This document shows, one piece after another, positions 35,509 through 43,369 of a stretch of 64,000 nt of DNA. Origin of the DNA: Mucilaginibacter_A sp964251965. GTDB lineage: Bacteria > Bacteroidota > Bacteroidia > Sphingobacteriales > Sphingobacteriaceae. The notes under the pieces are model-generated. The model made no database searches. It saw only the letters and a program-made list of their open reading frames with translations, and was not told the origin of the DNA. Position 1 is the stretch's first letter. Every line of letters begins with the position of its first letter. Both the position numbers and the translations under genes were made by a program. The stretch lies in contig CAXULQ010000005.1 in the NCBI GenBank assembly GCA_964251965.1, forward strand, positions 1 through 64,000, given 5' to 3'.

Positions 35509-36630
35509 ATGGATTCGTACAACCTCTGTATCATCAAACCCAATCAGTCTGCTTTTTCAGAAACGTTTATACAGCAGCATATTGAGCGGCTTTCGGGCAA
35601 TAAAAAAGTTTTGTATGGCGGTGCTTTCCCGGTTTATCAGGAAGACGGAAAGTTGTTGGTCCGTTCTAAAATCGATCTGCTCATCTATCTCATTCAAAAA
35701 AAAATACTGCATAAAAGAAGCATTGCCGTGCGCGATAAAGCTCTAATTCAATACTTAAAAAAGGAACAGATAGACGTTGTTTTTGCAGAATATGGCATGG
35801 TTGGCGCAATGGTTACCGAAGCTTGCAAAAAGGCAAATGTTCCCTTGGTTATCCAATTTCATGGTGCCGATGCGCATCAGCAAAAAACCGTTCAAACTTA
35901 TTTGCCTTTTTATCAAAAAGCCTTTGCTTATGCTGCTGCAATTGTTACCGTTTCGCAGGATATGACGGATGCAATTATTGCCTTAGGCGCATCTCCGCAA
36001 AAAATATTTTTAAACCCTTGCGGCGTTGATACCGGTTTATTCACCCAAATTGATCTAGGCAACTCCGCCCCAAACTTTCTTTCTGTTGGGCGTTTCGTGG
36101 CTAAGAAATCGCCTCAGTTTGTTGTAAAGGCTTTTAAAATTGTTTCGGATCAAATCCCAAATGCACACTTGTGGATGGTTGGCAACGGGCCGTTGTTTGC
36201 AGAAACCAAAGCTCTGGCCGAAATGCTTCTTTTATTGCCTAAAATTACGTTTACCGGCGTTTTGTCTTCCGAAGAAATTTTAAAGTTGATGAAAAACATG
36301 CGCTGCTTTGTGCAGCATTCCGTTACCGCTGCGGATGGCGACAAGGAAGGCACGCCGGTTACCATTTTGGAAGCGGCATCGTCCGGTTTACCGATTGTTA
36401 GTACCAAACATGCAGGCATAAAAGAAGCTGTGGTTGATGGCGAAACCGGTTTTTTGGTGGAAGAACACGACGTTAATGCAATGGCCGAAAGAATGATCGA
36501 AATCGCTTCTTCAACCCAACTTTCTATAAAATTAGGGGAAGCTTCGCGAAAACATATACTTAAAAACTATGCTATCGAAAACCAGATTTCGAATTTAGAC
36601 AGGATCATCCAACAAAGTATCCGCAAATAG
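35509..36630 (+). CDS. Family 4 glycosyltransferase
   Basis: A 373-residue GT-B fold glycosyltransferase. The N-terminal half has QSAFSETFIQQHIERL and FHGADAH near residue 115; the C-terminal Glycos_transf_1 domain has FLSVGRFVAKKSPQFVVKAF near 188 and the E-x7-E donor site EGTPVTILEAASSGLPIVST near 282. It likely adds a sugar from a nucleotide donor to a growing surface glycan at the inner membrane. Three motif A copies lie in or next to it (35712, 36225, 36419). Confidence 0.9.
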   Translation: MDSYNLCIIKPNQSAFSETFIQQHIERLSGNKKVLYGGAFPVYQEDGKLLVRSKIDLLIYLIQKKILHKRSIAVRDKALIQYLKKEQIDVVFAEYGMVGAMVTEACKKANVPLVIQFHGADAHQQKTVQTYLPFYQKAFAYAAAIVTVSQDMTDAIIALGASPQKIFLNPCGVDTGLFTQIDLGNSAPNFLSVGRFVAKKSPQFVVKAFKIVSDQIPNAHLWMVGNGPLFAETKALAEMLLLLPKITFTGVLSSEEILKLMKNMRCFVQHSVTAADGDKEGTPVTILEAASSGLPIVSTKHAGIKEAVVDGETGFLVEEHDVNAMAERMIEIASSTQLSIKLGEASRKHILKNYAIENQISNLDRIIQQSIRK

Positions 36631-36645
36631 TTTTGCCAAATCTGT

Positions 36646-36653
36646 TAATTTTG
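36646..36653 (+). promoter_or_regulatory. Promoter -7 box of the flippase gene
   Basis: TAATTTTG matches TAnnTTTG, 20 bases before the ATG at 36674. Confidence 0.45.
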
Positions 36654-36673
36654 GCGTTCGATCAGCAAGCCGG

Positions 36674-38167
36674 ATGAATCTTTTACAAAAGCAGGGTTTT
36701 TTTAACAGCATTATTTTATATGCGGGCACGGCACTCGGCTTTTTCAACCTCATTATTCTTTTTCCTCATTATTTAACGGTCGAAGAATTAGGCTTTTACA
36801 GTTTGCTCATCGCCATTTCCGGTTTGTTTGCCCAGTTTGCTTCGGCAGGCATCAGCAATGTTATTTTGCGCTATTTCCCGTATTTCCGTTCGGATAATAA
36901 AGCGCACGGCGGTTTCGTAACTTTCGTTTGCCTGTTTGTTTTGTTAAGCTTTGCTGTTTTTACCATACTTTTTTTAGTACTAAAAACGCCGGTTTTAGAT
37001 TATTACCGCAATAAAGACGGCGCATTCTTGCTGGAGCGTTACTATTATATCATCATTCCGGTTGCTTTTTTTACGCTGGCTTATACGGTTATCGAAAGTT
37101 TGGCGCGTGCTGTTTTTAAAAATGTGCTTTCGGCTTTTTTGAAGGAAGTTTTACTGCGGATATTTACTTCTATCGGCATTTTGCTGATTGTGGTAAAGCT
37201 GATAAATTATCAGGGCTTTCTATCAATTTACGTGTTTGCCAATTTCCTGATCGCTTTAATTTTAGGCTGGAGTGTTTATTTGGGAAAAGATTTCAGGCTA
37301 ACTTCCATTTCCGCAGAAGTAAAAAACAGCGGCAAAGAAATGGTTAGTTACGGTTTTTTTGCCGTTTTAAGCGGAAGTTCTTTTGCGCTGATCCAAAACC
37401 TGGACATGATTATGCTAAGCGCGCTAACCGAAAAATCATTTGCGCTTGTCGGGATTTATACGGTTTTTTTCGGGATCGCGATGGTTATCAATCTTCCCGC
37501 AAAAGCCTTAAATAGAACATCTTACCAAATTATTTCCAACGCCTGGAAAGACCAGGATTTGGCCAAAATCGACAAAATTTACCATAAAACTTCTGCTGTA
37601 CAATCGCTTATCGGCTGTTTGCTGCTGGTTGGGTTGATTATCAACAAAAACCATATTCTCGAATTGCTGCATAAACCAGCTTACAATCAATATTTTAACG
37701 TATTTATTGTCGTTGGCATTGCTTTTTTGGTTGATATTACCGGCGGATTAAACAGCCATATCATCAGCAGTTCTAAATCTTATAAATTGGTTACTTATTG
37801 GTTGGTTGCGGCCGTTCTTCTTTGCATCGGCTTAAACTATTTGCTGATCCCAAGTTTGGGGATGATGGGTGCAGCAATTGCCTATCTCGCCACTATGTTT
37901 GCACTGAATTTTGCTTATTGGCTTTTTATCAAGGTAAAATTCAAACTTCAGCCTTTTGATATTACTTATGCTTATATTCTGATTATCAGTTTAGTAAGTT
38001 TAATGGCCGGGTTATTTTTGCCGGTTATTCCGGGTTTCTTTTTGGATTTGATTTACCGTTCCGCAATCGTTGCGTTGATTTATATTTCGTTAGCTTATCT
38101 GTTTAAAATCTCCGAAGACATCAACCTGATTTTGGATAAAGTGGTTAAATTCAAACAAAATAAATAG
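36674..38167 (+). CDS. Wzx-like polysaccharide flippase
   Basis: A 497-residue membrane protein with 12 to 14 hydrophobic helices, of the MATE/MOP superfamily polysaccharide transporters. The N-terminus FFNSIILYAGTALGFFNLI and YLTVEELGFYSLLIAISGLFAQFASAG are typical. It would move lipid-linked glycan units across the inner membrane. Its neighbours are glycosyltransferases and methyltransferases, but I see no Wzy polymerase in the window. Confidence 0.88.
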   Translation: MNLLQKQGFFNSIILYAGTALGFFNLIILFPHYLTVEELGFYSLLIAISGLFAQFASAGISNVILRYFPYFRSDNKAHGGFVTFVCLFVLLSFAVFTILFLVLKTPVLDYYRNKDGAFLLERYYYIIIPVAFFTLAYTVIESLARAVFKNVLSAFLKEVLLRIFTSIGILLIVVKLINYQGFLSIYVFANFLIALILGWSVYLGKDFRLTSISAEVKNSGKEMVSYGFFAVLSGSSFALIQNLDMIMLSALTEKSFALVGIYTVFFGIAMVINLPAKALNRTSYQIISNAWKDQDLAKIDKIYHKTSAVQSLIGCLLLVGLIINKNHILELLHKPAYNQYFNVFIVVGIAFLVDITGGLNSHIISSSKSYKLVTYWLVAAVLLCIGLNYLLIPSLGMMGAAIAYLATMFALNFAYWLFIKVKFKLQPFDITYAYILIISLVSLMAGLFLPVIPGFFLDLIYRSAIVALIYISLAYLFKISEDINLILDKVVKFKQNK

Positions 38168-38184
38168 CATCGTTTCAATCCTGT

Positions 38185-38192
38185 TATCTTTA
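38185..38192 (+). promoter_or_regulatory. Possible promoter -7 box
   Basis: TATCTTTA, one mismatch to TAnnTTTG, ends four bases before the ATG at 38197. Confidence 0.35.
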
Positions 38193-38196
38193 CCAC

Positions 38197-38973
38197 ATGC
38201 CACAACAAGAAATTGTAAGCCGAAATGTTAAAACCGCTTACGATAACTTTTACCAAAACCACGACGAAGCCTGGCGCATGTTGGGCGCAAAATACAAGGC
38301 GCAAAACATTGTTGACGTTTGTAAAGGAAAGCAATTTTTAAAAGTGCTGGAAGTTGGTGCCGGCGATGGCAGCATTTTATATTATTTAGATCAATGGGGT
38401 TTTGCATCGGAATTGAATGCGATCGAGATTTCTGAAAGCGGCGTGCAACATATCAAAAGCCGCAATTTAAAGTCGGTAAAAGAAGTACTGGCTTTTGATG
38501 GTTATCATATTCCTTTTAAAGATCAGGAATTTGATTTGGTGATTTTAGCGCACGTTTTAGAACATGTAGAATATGAACGGACGTTGCTGCGCGAATTGAA
38601 AAGGGTTGCCAAATTCCAGCTGATCGAAGTGCCGCGCGATTATCGTTTTGGGGTGGATAAGCGCATCAAACATTTTCTGGCTTACGGCCATTTAAATGTT
38701 TACACACCAAGTTCGCTGCGTTATTTGCTACGGTCTGAAGGGTTTGAGGTTTTGGCTGATAAAACTTCCATGATTACACCGGAAGTAACGCGTTTCAATA
38801 CTTTCATCAATCAAAAAAAGCATAAAAGTTTAATGGCCAGCGTTAGGATTGAAGCAGAATATCAGCTTAAAAAAATTTTAAACCGGCTATTGGGAAAGAA
38901 ATTGCAGGAAAAACTGGCCAGTGCTTACACCGTTTTGTGCAGCGCAACAGAAAAAAGCCCTAAAATATTTTAA
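38197..38973 (+). CDS. SAM-dependent methyltransferase of the glycan cluster
   Basis: A 258-residue class I methyltransferase. Motif I LKVLEVGAGDGSILYYL near residue 48, acidic strand LNAIEISESGVQHI near 72, and FDLVILAHVLEHVEYERTLLRELKRV near 110 are clear. It belongs to the methyltransferase 11 group. The C-terminal region (INQKKHKSLMASVRIEAEYQL) is basic and amphipathic, perhaps membrane-binding. Substrate not known. Confidence 0.83.
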   Translation: MPQQEIVSRNVKTAYDNFYQNHDEAWRMLGAKYKAQNIVDVCKGKQFLKVLEVGAGDGSILYYLDQWGFASELNAIEISESGVQHIKSRNLKSVKEVLAFDGYHIPFKDQEFDLVILAHVLEHVEYERTLLRELKRVAKFQLIEVPRDYRFGVDKRIKHFLAYGHLNVYTPSSLRYLLRSEGFEVLADKTSMITPEVTRFNTFINQKKHKSLMASVRIEAEYQLKKILNRLLGKKLQEKLASAYTVLCSATEKSPKIF

Positions 38974-38982
38974 TTTTTATAC

Positions 38983-38997
38983 GATAAAAACAGTATG
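38983..38997 (+). repeat. Dispersed motif B copy overlapping a start codon
   Basis: GATAAAAACAGTATG; the last ATG is the start codon of the next gene. Confidence 0.5.
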
Positions 38998-39894
38998 CAA
39001 AGCCTGGCCCCGATTGCCCTTTTTGTTTACAACCGTCCGGACCATACGCGGCGGACAATCAGTTATTTACAAAAAAATTTACTGGCCGAAGATTCACGCT
39101 TGTTTATTTTTTCAGACGGGGCAAAAACCGATACCGATCAGCAAAAAGTAAATGAAGTGCGTGCTTTAATTAAACAAACAGACGGGTTTAAATCTGTCAA
39201 AATAGTTGAAAGCGAAGTTAATCAGGGTTTGGCAAATGCGATCATTTCCGGTGTAAACCAGTTGGTGCAGGAATACGGAAAAGTAATCGTTTTTGAGGAT
39301 GACCTGCTTTCTTCGCCATTTACTTTGCGCTATTTTAATGATGCTTTACAGCGTTATTTCAACCATGAAAAAGTGATGCATATTGGCGCGTACATGTATC
39401 CTTTAACTAATAAAAACCTGCCCGAAACTTTTTTTTACCGCGCCGCAACCAGCTGGGGATGGGCAACCTGGGGTCGCGCCTGGGAAAACTTTAACCCGGA
39501 TATTGATGATCTGATCCTCCAGTTCGACAAGCAGAAAATCAGGCAATTTTCTATCGAAGGCAGGATGAACTTTTGGAAACAAATGCGGGAATTTAAATCC
39601 GGCAAAAATAATTCCTGGGCCATCCGCTGGTATGCTTCTATTTTCCTAAAAAACGGCTTAACGTTAAACCCTTCCAAATCTTTAATTCACAATATCGGGC
39701 ACGATGGCAGCGGCGTACATTCCAACAAAGAAGATATTTACCAGGTTTACGTGGCAAACCAACCGGTTAAAGTTTTTCCTGCGGAGATTAAAGAAAATGA
39801 AGAAGCTTATACGGCCATCAAGCATTTTCTGCGGAACCGGAAGGGGAATTTACTGCAGCGGGTAAAACGTTTTATCAGCAAAAAACTATCGTAA
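38995..39894 (+). CDS. GT2-like glycosyltransferase
   Basis: A 299-residue GT-A fold transferase. The N-terminus IALFVYNRPDHTRRTISYLQ, the DGAKTDTD region near 40 and the metal-binding VIVFEDDLLSSPFTLRYFN near 95 fit the family of hemolytic-protein-HlpA-like or GNT-I-like glycosyltransferases. A conserved ATSWGWATWGRAWENF segment lies near 150. It is the last plus-strand gene of the first half of the cluster. Confidence 0.83.
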   Translation: MQSLAPIALFVYNRPDHTRRTISYLQKNLLAEDSRLFIFSDGAKTDTDQQKVNEVRALIKQTDGFKSVKIVESEVNQGLANAIISGVNQLVQEYGKVIVFEDDLLSSPFTLRYFNDALQRYFNHEKVMHIGAYMYPLTNKNLPETFFYRAATSWGWATWGRAWENFNPDIDDLILQFDKQKIRQFSIEGRMNFWKQMREFKSGKNNSWAIRWYASIFLKNGLTLNPSKSLIHNIGHDGSGVHSNKEDIYQVYVANQPVKVFPAEIKENEEAYTAIKHFLRNRKGNLLQRVKRFISKKLS

Positions 39895-39904
39895 AAGAAG
39901 CATC
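39891..39904 (+). repeat. Dispersed motif A, full copy containing a stop codon
   Basis: GTAAAAGAAGCATC again supplies the TAA stop of the preceding glycosyltransferase gene; it lies between convergent genes. Confidence 0.6.
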
Positions 39905-39907
39905 CGG

Positions 39908-40660
39908 TTATTTCGGTTTGCGGGCCGTAAGCACAATATAAGGCGAAAGTAATTCCGTTTCAACCGGAACGATCCGCGTAAAAACTTTGCCTGCAACCCA
40001 AATGGTTTTGGTCAGCAATTTTGCTAAGGGGGATTTCGACCGCTCATTTTCCAGCCAGACGGAAAACTTGCCGTAATAATTTAGTTCGACATCCTGTAAA
40101 TTCAGTTGATGGCAAATTTGGGCGAGCGGACCGAGCTGCATACTTTTCAAATTATGTTTGCTGTAATTTTCCTGGTCGAAGTTTTTTTGCACCCAACCGT
40201 TCACGCCCAAAAAATTTGGCAAAGTAATAAACAATGTCCCGCCGGGTTTTAAAAACGGTAAGTGCCTGCCGATAATGTCTTTCGTATCTTCAAAATGCTC
40301 GATCAAACCGCAGGAAAGTACCAGATCGTATTGCTTTAAAGCTTTATATTTGAAAAGGTCGCCTTCGATTACACCAATGCTTTTCTCATTTAAATCGTTG
40401 GCAGCCAGCACATCAACTAAAATCCCGGTATGTACATAATAATCAAAAAGCGTAGTTTCCAGGTTTTCGTACTTGTTTAAATAAATGGCGTAATAGCCCG
40501 GAAAACCGCCCAGCTCAATCGCCGTTTTGATATTGTTTTGTTTGATAAGTTTTCGGAGGACCTGATAAAAAGTATAATTGGGCTTAATGGCAACAGCGAG
40601 GCCTTTTTTCGATTCCCAATATTTTTTCCAGAAAGTTCTATCGGTGAGTTGGTTGCCCAT
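39908..40660 (-). CDS. SAM-dependent methyltransferase, opposite strand of the glycan cluster
   Basis: A 250-residue class I methyltransferase with IKTAIELGGFPGYYAIYL near residue 45 as motif I, an acidic LFDYYVHTG, YDLVLSCGLIEHFEDTKDII near 110 and LPFLKPGGTLFITLPNFLG near 132. It is the only minus-strand gene of the cluster. The start is the Met of MGNQLTDRTFWKKYWES, which is typical of this group. Confidence 0.82.
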   Translation of the reverse strand: MGNQLTDRTFWKKYWESKKGLAVAIKPNYTFYQVLRKLIKQNNIKTAIELGGFPGYYAIYLNKYENLETTLFDYYVHTGILVDVLAANDLNEKSIGVIEGDLFKYKALKQYDLVLSCGLIEHFEDTKDIIGRHLPFLKPGGTLFITLPNFLGVNGWVQKNFDQENYSKHNLKSMQLGPLAQICHQLNLQDVELNYYGKFSVWLENERSKSPLAKLLTKTIWVAGKVFTRIVPVETELLSPYIVLTARKPK

Positions 40661-40749
40661 TTTGTTGCAAAGTAAAAGAAAAAATAGACATTTTTATAAA
40701 AGGAAAACAAAGATCATCAATAAAAAATAATCGGGTTCCAGCAGGGCAC

Positions 40750-40763
40750 GATGCTTCTTTTAC
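40750..40763 (-). repeat. Dispersed motif A, full copy in a divergent intergenic region
   Basis: GATGCTTCTTTTAC, 17 bases upstream of the -7 box of the next gene. Confidence 0.55.
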
Positions 40764-40779
40764 AGCACAAATATTAACG

Positions 40780-40787
40780 TATTTTTG
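40780..40787 (+). promoter_or_regulatory. Promoter -7 box of a glycosyltransferase gene
   Basis: TATTTTTG matches TAnnTTTG exactly and ends four bases before the ATG at 40792. Confidence 0.55.
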
Positions 40788-40791
40788 GTCG

Positions 40792-42063
40792 ATGCTGAAA
40801 GTTGTGCACTTAAATACTTACGATGGGAACGGTGGCGCCGGCCGCGCATGTTTGCGCTTAAACCTTGCTTTAAATACGCTAACGGAGGTTGATTCTAAAG
40901 TTATCGTTTTTTATAAATTCGGTAAAAACCCAGCTGTTAAAACCTTTACCAACAACGCTGTAAAACGCGCTTACGCAGCTTTTACGATTGTTGCCGAGCG
41001 GTTGCTGGCCAAACGCTTTTTAAAACCGGTAAAAATCCCGTTTTCGTTTACCTGGTTTGGAGTTTCTGTAATTAATCATCCTGATGTTTTGGCTGCGGAT
41101 ATCATCCATTTGCATTGGGTAAACCACAGTTTCCTCAACCCAAAACACCTTAAAGAATTAGCAAAACTAAACAAACCAATTGTGTGGACTTTCCACGACA
41201 GCAATGCTTTTACCGGCGGCTGCCATGTGCGTTACACTTGCGGTCATTTTGAAAATGAATGCGGCGATTGTCCGGTTTTGGTTGATGCCAATCCAAACGA
41301 TATTTCGCACAAAACCTGGCAGCAAAAAAATGCGGCTTATCAGGTTTTGGATTTTAACATTATTGCGCCCAGCAGCTGGATGAAAAATTCGGTTTTGCGG
41401 AGCAGTTTGATGAAGGGAAAACCTGTAAACATCATTCCGAATACTTTGGAAACTGATATTTTCAAACCACAAAACCAACAGCAAGCGCGTACAAAAATTG
41501 GTTTATCTGCGGATAAATTTATTTTCCTAACGGGATTTATGCCTTCCAAAAAGGATTCGCACAAAGGCGCGGCCTATCTTTTAGAAAGCCTCGAACTTTT
41601 GGCCGATAAAAGAAGCATCAACATAGAAAACATTGAACTGGTGATTTTTGGAAACCGAAATACGGAAGACGTTCCTGTTTTTCCATTCAAAACAACTTTT
41701 TTTGGAACGGTTAACGATGATGAAAAACTGGCCGCCTGTTACGCCGCCGCGGATGCTTTTTTAATCCCTTCGCTGGAAGATAATTTGCCTTACACCGTGA
41801 TGGAAAGTCTGGCTTGCGGCACGCCGGTTATTGCTTTTACAACTGGCGGCATCCCGGATATGGTTGAGCACGAGCATAATGGTTTTTTGGCTGAATACAG
41901 ATCATCCGAAAGTTTTTGTGCCGGGATGGAATGGATCAAAAATTACCCGGTAAAAGAAGCATTACGTAAAAATGCACGGGAAACGGTGATGCAAAATTTC
42001 TCTGAAAAAGTGATCGCACAAAAGCATTTGGAATTATATCAAAGCCTGGTTACACATGGATAA
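40792..42063 (+). CDS. Family 4 glycosyltransferase
   Basis: A 423-residue GT-B enzyme. The N-terminus KVVHLNTYDGNGGAGRACLRL is the glycine-rich acceptor loop; a Cys-rich insert (CHVRYTCGHFENECGDCPVL near residues 142-161) has four or more Cys and a His and may bind zinc. The donor-site part has IPSLEDNLPYTVMESLACGTPVIAF near 322. The following GT2 gene overlaps by eight bases. It contains two motif A copies (41607, 41951). Confidence 0.9.
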   Translation: MLKVVHLNTYDGNGGAGRACLRLNLALNTLTEVDSKVIVFYKFGKNPAVKTFTNNAVKRAYAAFTIVAERLLAKRFLKPVKIPFSFTWFGVSVINHPDVLAADIIHLHWVNHSFLNPKHLKELAKLNKPIVWTFHDSNAFTGGCHVRYTCGHFENECGDCPVLVDANPNDISHKTWQQKNAAYQVLDFNIIAPSSWMKNSVLRSSLMKGKPVNIIPNTLETDIFKPQNQQQARTKIGLSADKFIFLTGFMPSKKDSHKGAAYLLESLELLADKRSINIENIELVIFGNRNTEDVPVFPFKTTFFGTVNDDEKLAACYAAADAFLIPSLEDNLPYTVMESLACGTPVIAFTTGGIPDMVEHEHNGFLAEYRSSESFCAGMEWIKNYPVKEALRKNARETVMQNFSEKVIAQKHLELYQSLVTHG

Positions 42064-42808
42064 GCCGCTTTTGAGTGTGATTACGGTTGTGTTTAATAAC
42101 GAAAAAGATATTGAGCGGACAATGCTTTCGGTGCTGAACCAAACTTATTTCAACATAGAATATTTGGTGATCGATGGAAAATCAACAGACGGAACAGTGG
42201 GAATTATTGAAAAATACAAAAATCGCCTTGCTGTTTTTATCAGCGAAAAAGATGCAGGGATTTATGATGCCATGAACAAAGGTTTGGCTTTGGCAAACGG
42301 CGATTACGTTATTTTTATGAATTCGGGTGATGAATTTTATGAAAATGATACGGTAAAAACAGTATTTGCCAGCGCGACTGATGCAGATATTTATTATGGT
42401 GAAACAGAAATGATTGATCAGAATTTGCAAAGTTTGGGTCAGCGCCGACACAATGTTCCAGAAAATTTTAGCTGGCGGGATTTTAAATACGGCATGAGTG
42501 TAAGCCATCAGGCAATTTTTATCCGCAGAAACCTGGTGGCGAATTATGACTTGAAATATCAGTTAAGTTCTGATATCGACTGGATTTTATCGGCAGCCAA
42601 AAAAGCACGAAAAATTGTAAATGTACACCGTTATGTTGCCAAATATCTGGTTGGCGGAATGTCGAAAAAGAAACATTTACAGAGTTTGCAGGAGCGTTTT
42701 GTAATTATGCAGAACCATTATGGTTTGCTGCCCACTGTTTTTAACCATGTTGTAATTGCTTTTAATTTGGGGTTTTATTGGTTGAAGAATAGGAGGACGA
42801 ATGATTAA
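42056..42808 (+). CDS. Family 2 glycosyltransferase
   Basis: A 250-residue GT-A enzyme. LLSVITVVFNNEKDIERTML at the N-terminus, IEYLVIDGKSTDGT near 37 and DYVIFMNSGDEF near 82 (DxD-like acidic site) are typical of the WcaA/WcaE-like group. SWRDFKYGMSVSHQAIFIRR near 140 is shared with colanic-acid-type enzymes. It ends the plus-strand glycan run and converges with the toxin gene, overlapping by four bases. Confidence 0.9.
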   Translation: MDKPLLSVITVVFNNEKDIERTMLSVLNQTYFNIEYLVIDGKSTDGTVGIIEKYKNRLAVFISEKDAGIYDAMNKGLALANGDYVIFMNSGDEFYENDTVKTVFASATDADIYYGETEMIDQNLQSLGQRRHNVPENFSWRDFKYGMSVSHQAIFIRRNLVANYDLKYQLSSDIDWILSAAKKARKIVNVHRYVAKYLVGGMSKKKHLQSLQERFVIMQNHYGLLPTVFNHVVIAFNLGFYWLKNRRTND

Positions 42809-43125
42809 GGGTTTAACTTTAATAATGTTATCAATTGTGAATTTAACAACTTCATTTGTACTGAAGACAATTTTCCAAGTTCACCTAAAACCAATTGTTT
42901 GTCGACGGTAGCAAGTTTGGTTGGCCTGATGACTGAATTAACCTTTAAGCCATTTTCTAACGACGGTTCTAATAAAATGTCAAACCGAGTTTGCCATTTT
43001 AATTGTGAGGTGATAAATGCAACCGTAACATCCTGTTCTGTTTCCATTAAAATTACGGCTGGCCTGGTTTTAACACCTGTTAAATTAGTAAAAGGAAAGG
43101 AAATCAGTACAATATCTCCTTTCAC
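42805..43125 (-). CDS. PemK/MazF-family toxin
   Basis: A 106-residue mRNA-interferase-like protein. KGDIVLISFPFTNLTGVKTRPAVIL at the N-terminus is the conserved core with the Arg-Pro-Ala-Val segment, followed by VAFITSQL and SVIRPTKLATVDKQLV near 66. Family members cut mRNA as dimers. It overlaps the upstream antitoxin gene by four bases. Confidence 0.88.
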   Translation of the reverse strand: MKGDIVLISFPFTNLTGVKTRPAVILMETEQDVTVAFITSQLKWQTRFDILLEPSLENGLKVNSVIRPTKLATVDKQLVLGELGKLSSVQMKLLNSQLITLLKLNP

Positions 43126-43349
43126 TTATACACTTTTTTTAAGTCATTTATCGAATACAATTCCGGTTCTTCCTGTAAAAAATCAAAAGCTTTGGATTCA
43201 GATATAACGCTTTTAATATCTTCTACCAAAACTTGATCTTGTGTTTTGCCTACTAAAAATTCAGCAAAATCTGCTACTTCCTTAACTTGCTGGTTTGATA
43301 ATTTAGCAATACTTTCTACAGTTTTTTCAATTAAAATATTCCGTTCCAT
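43122..43349 (-). CDS. Antitoxin of the PemK-type pair
   Basis: A 75-residue protein with a helical N-terminal part (LIEKTVESIAKLSNQQVKEVADFAEFLV) like DUF2281/VapB-type antitoxins and a flexible acidic C-terminus (EEPELYSINDLKKVYK) that would block the toxin. The stop-start overlap with the toxin supports coupled translation. Confidence 0.75.
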   Translation of the reverse strand: MERNILIEKTVESIAKLSNQQVKEVADFAEFLVGKTQDQVLVEDIKSVISESKAFDFLQEEPELYSINDLKKVYK

Positions 43350-43369
43350 AAAAACTTTTTAATTATGAA

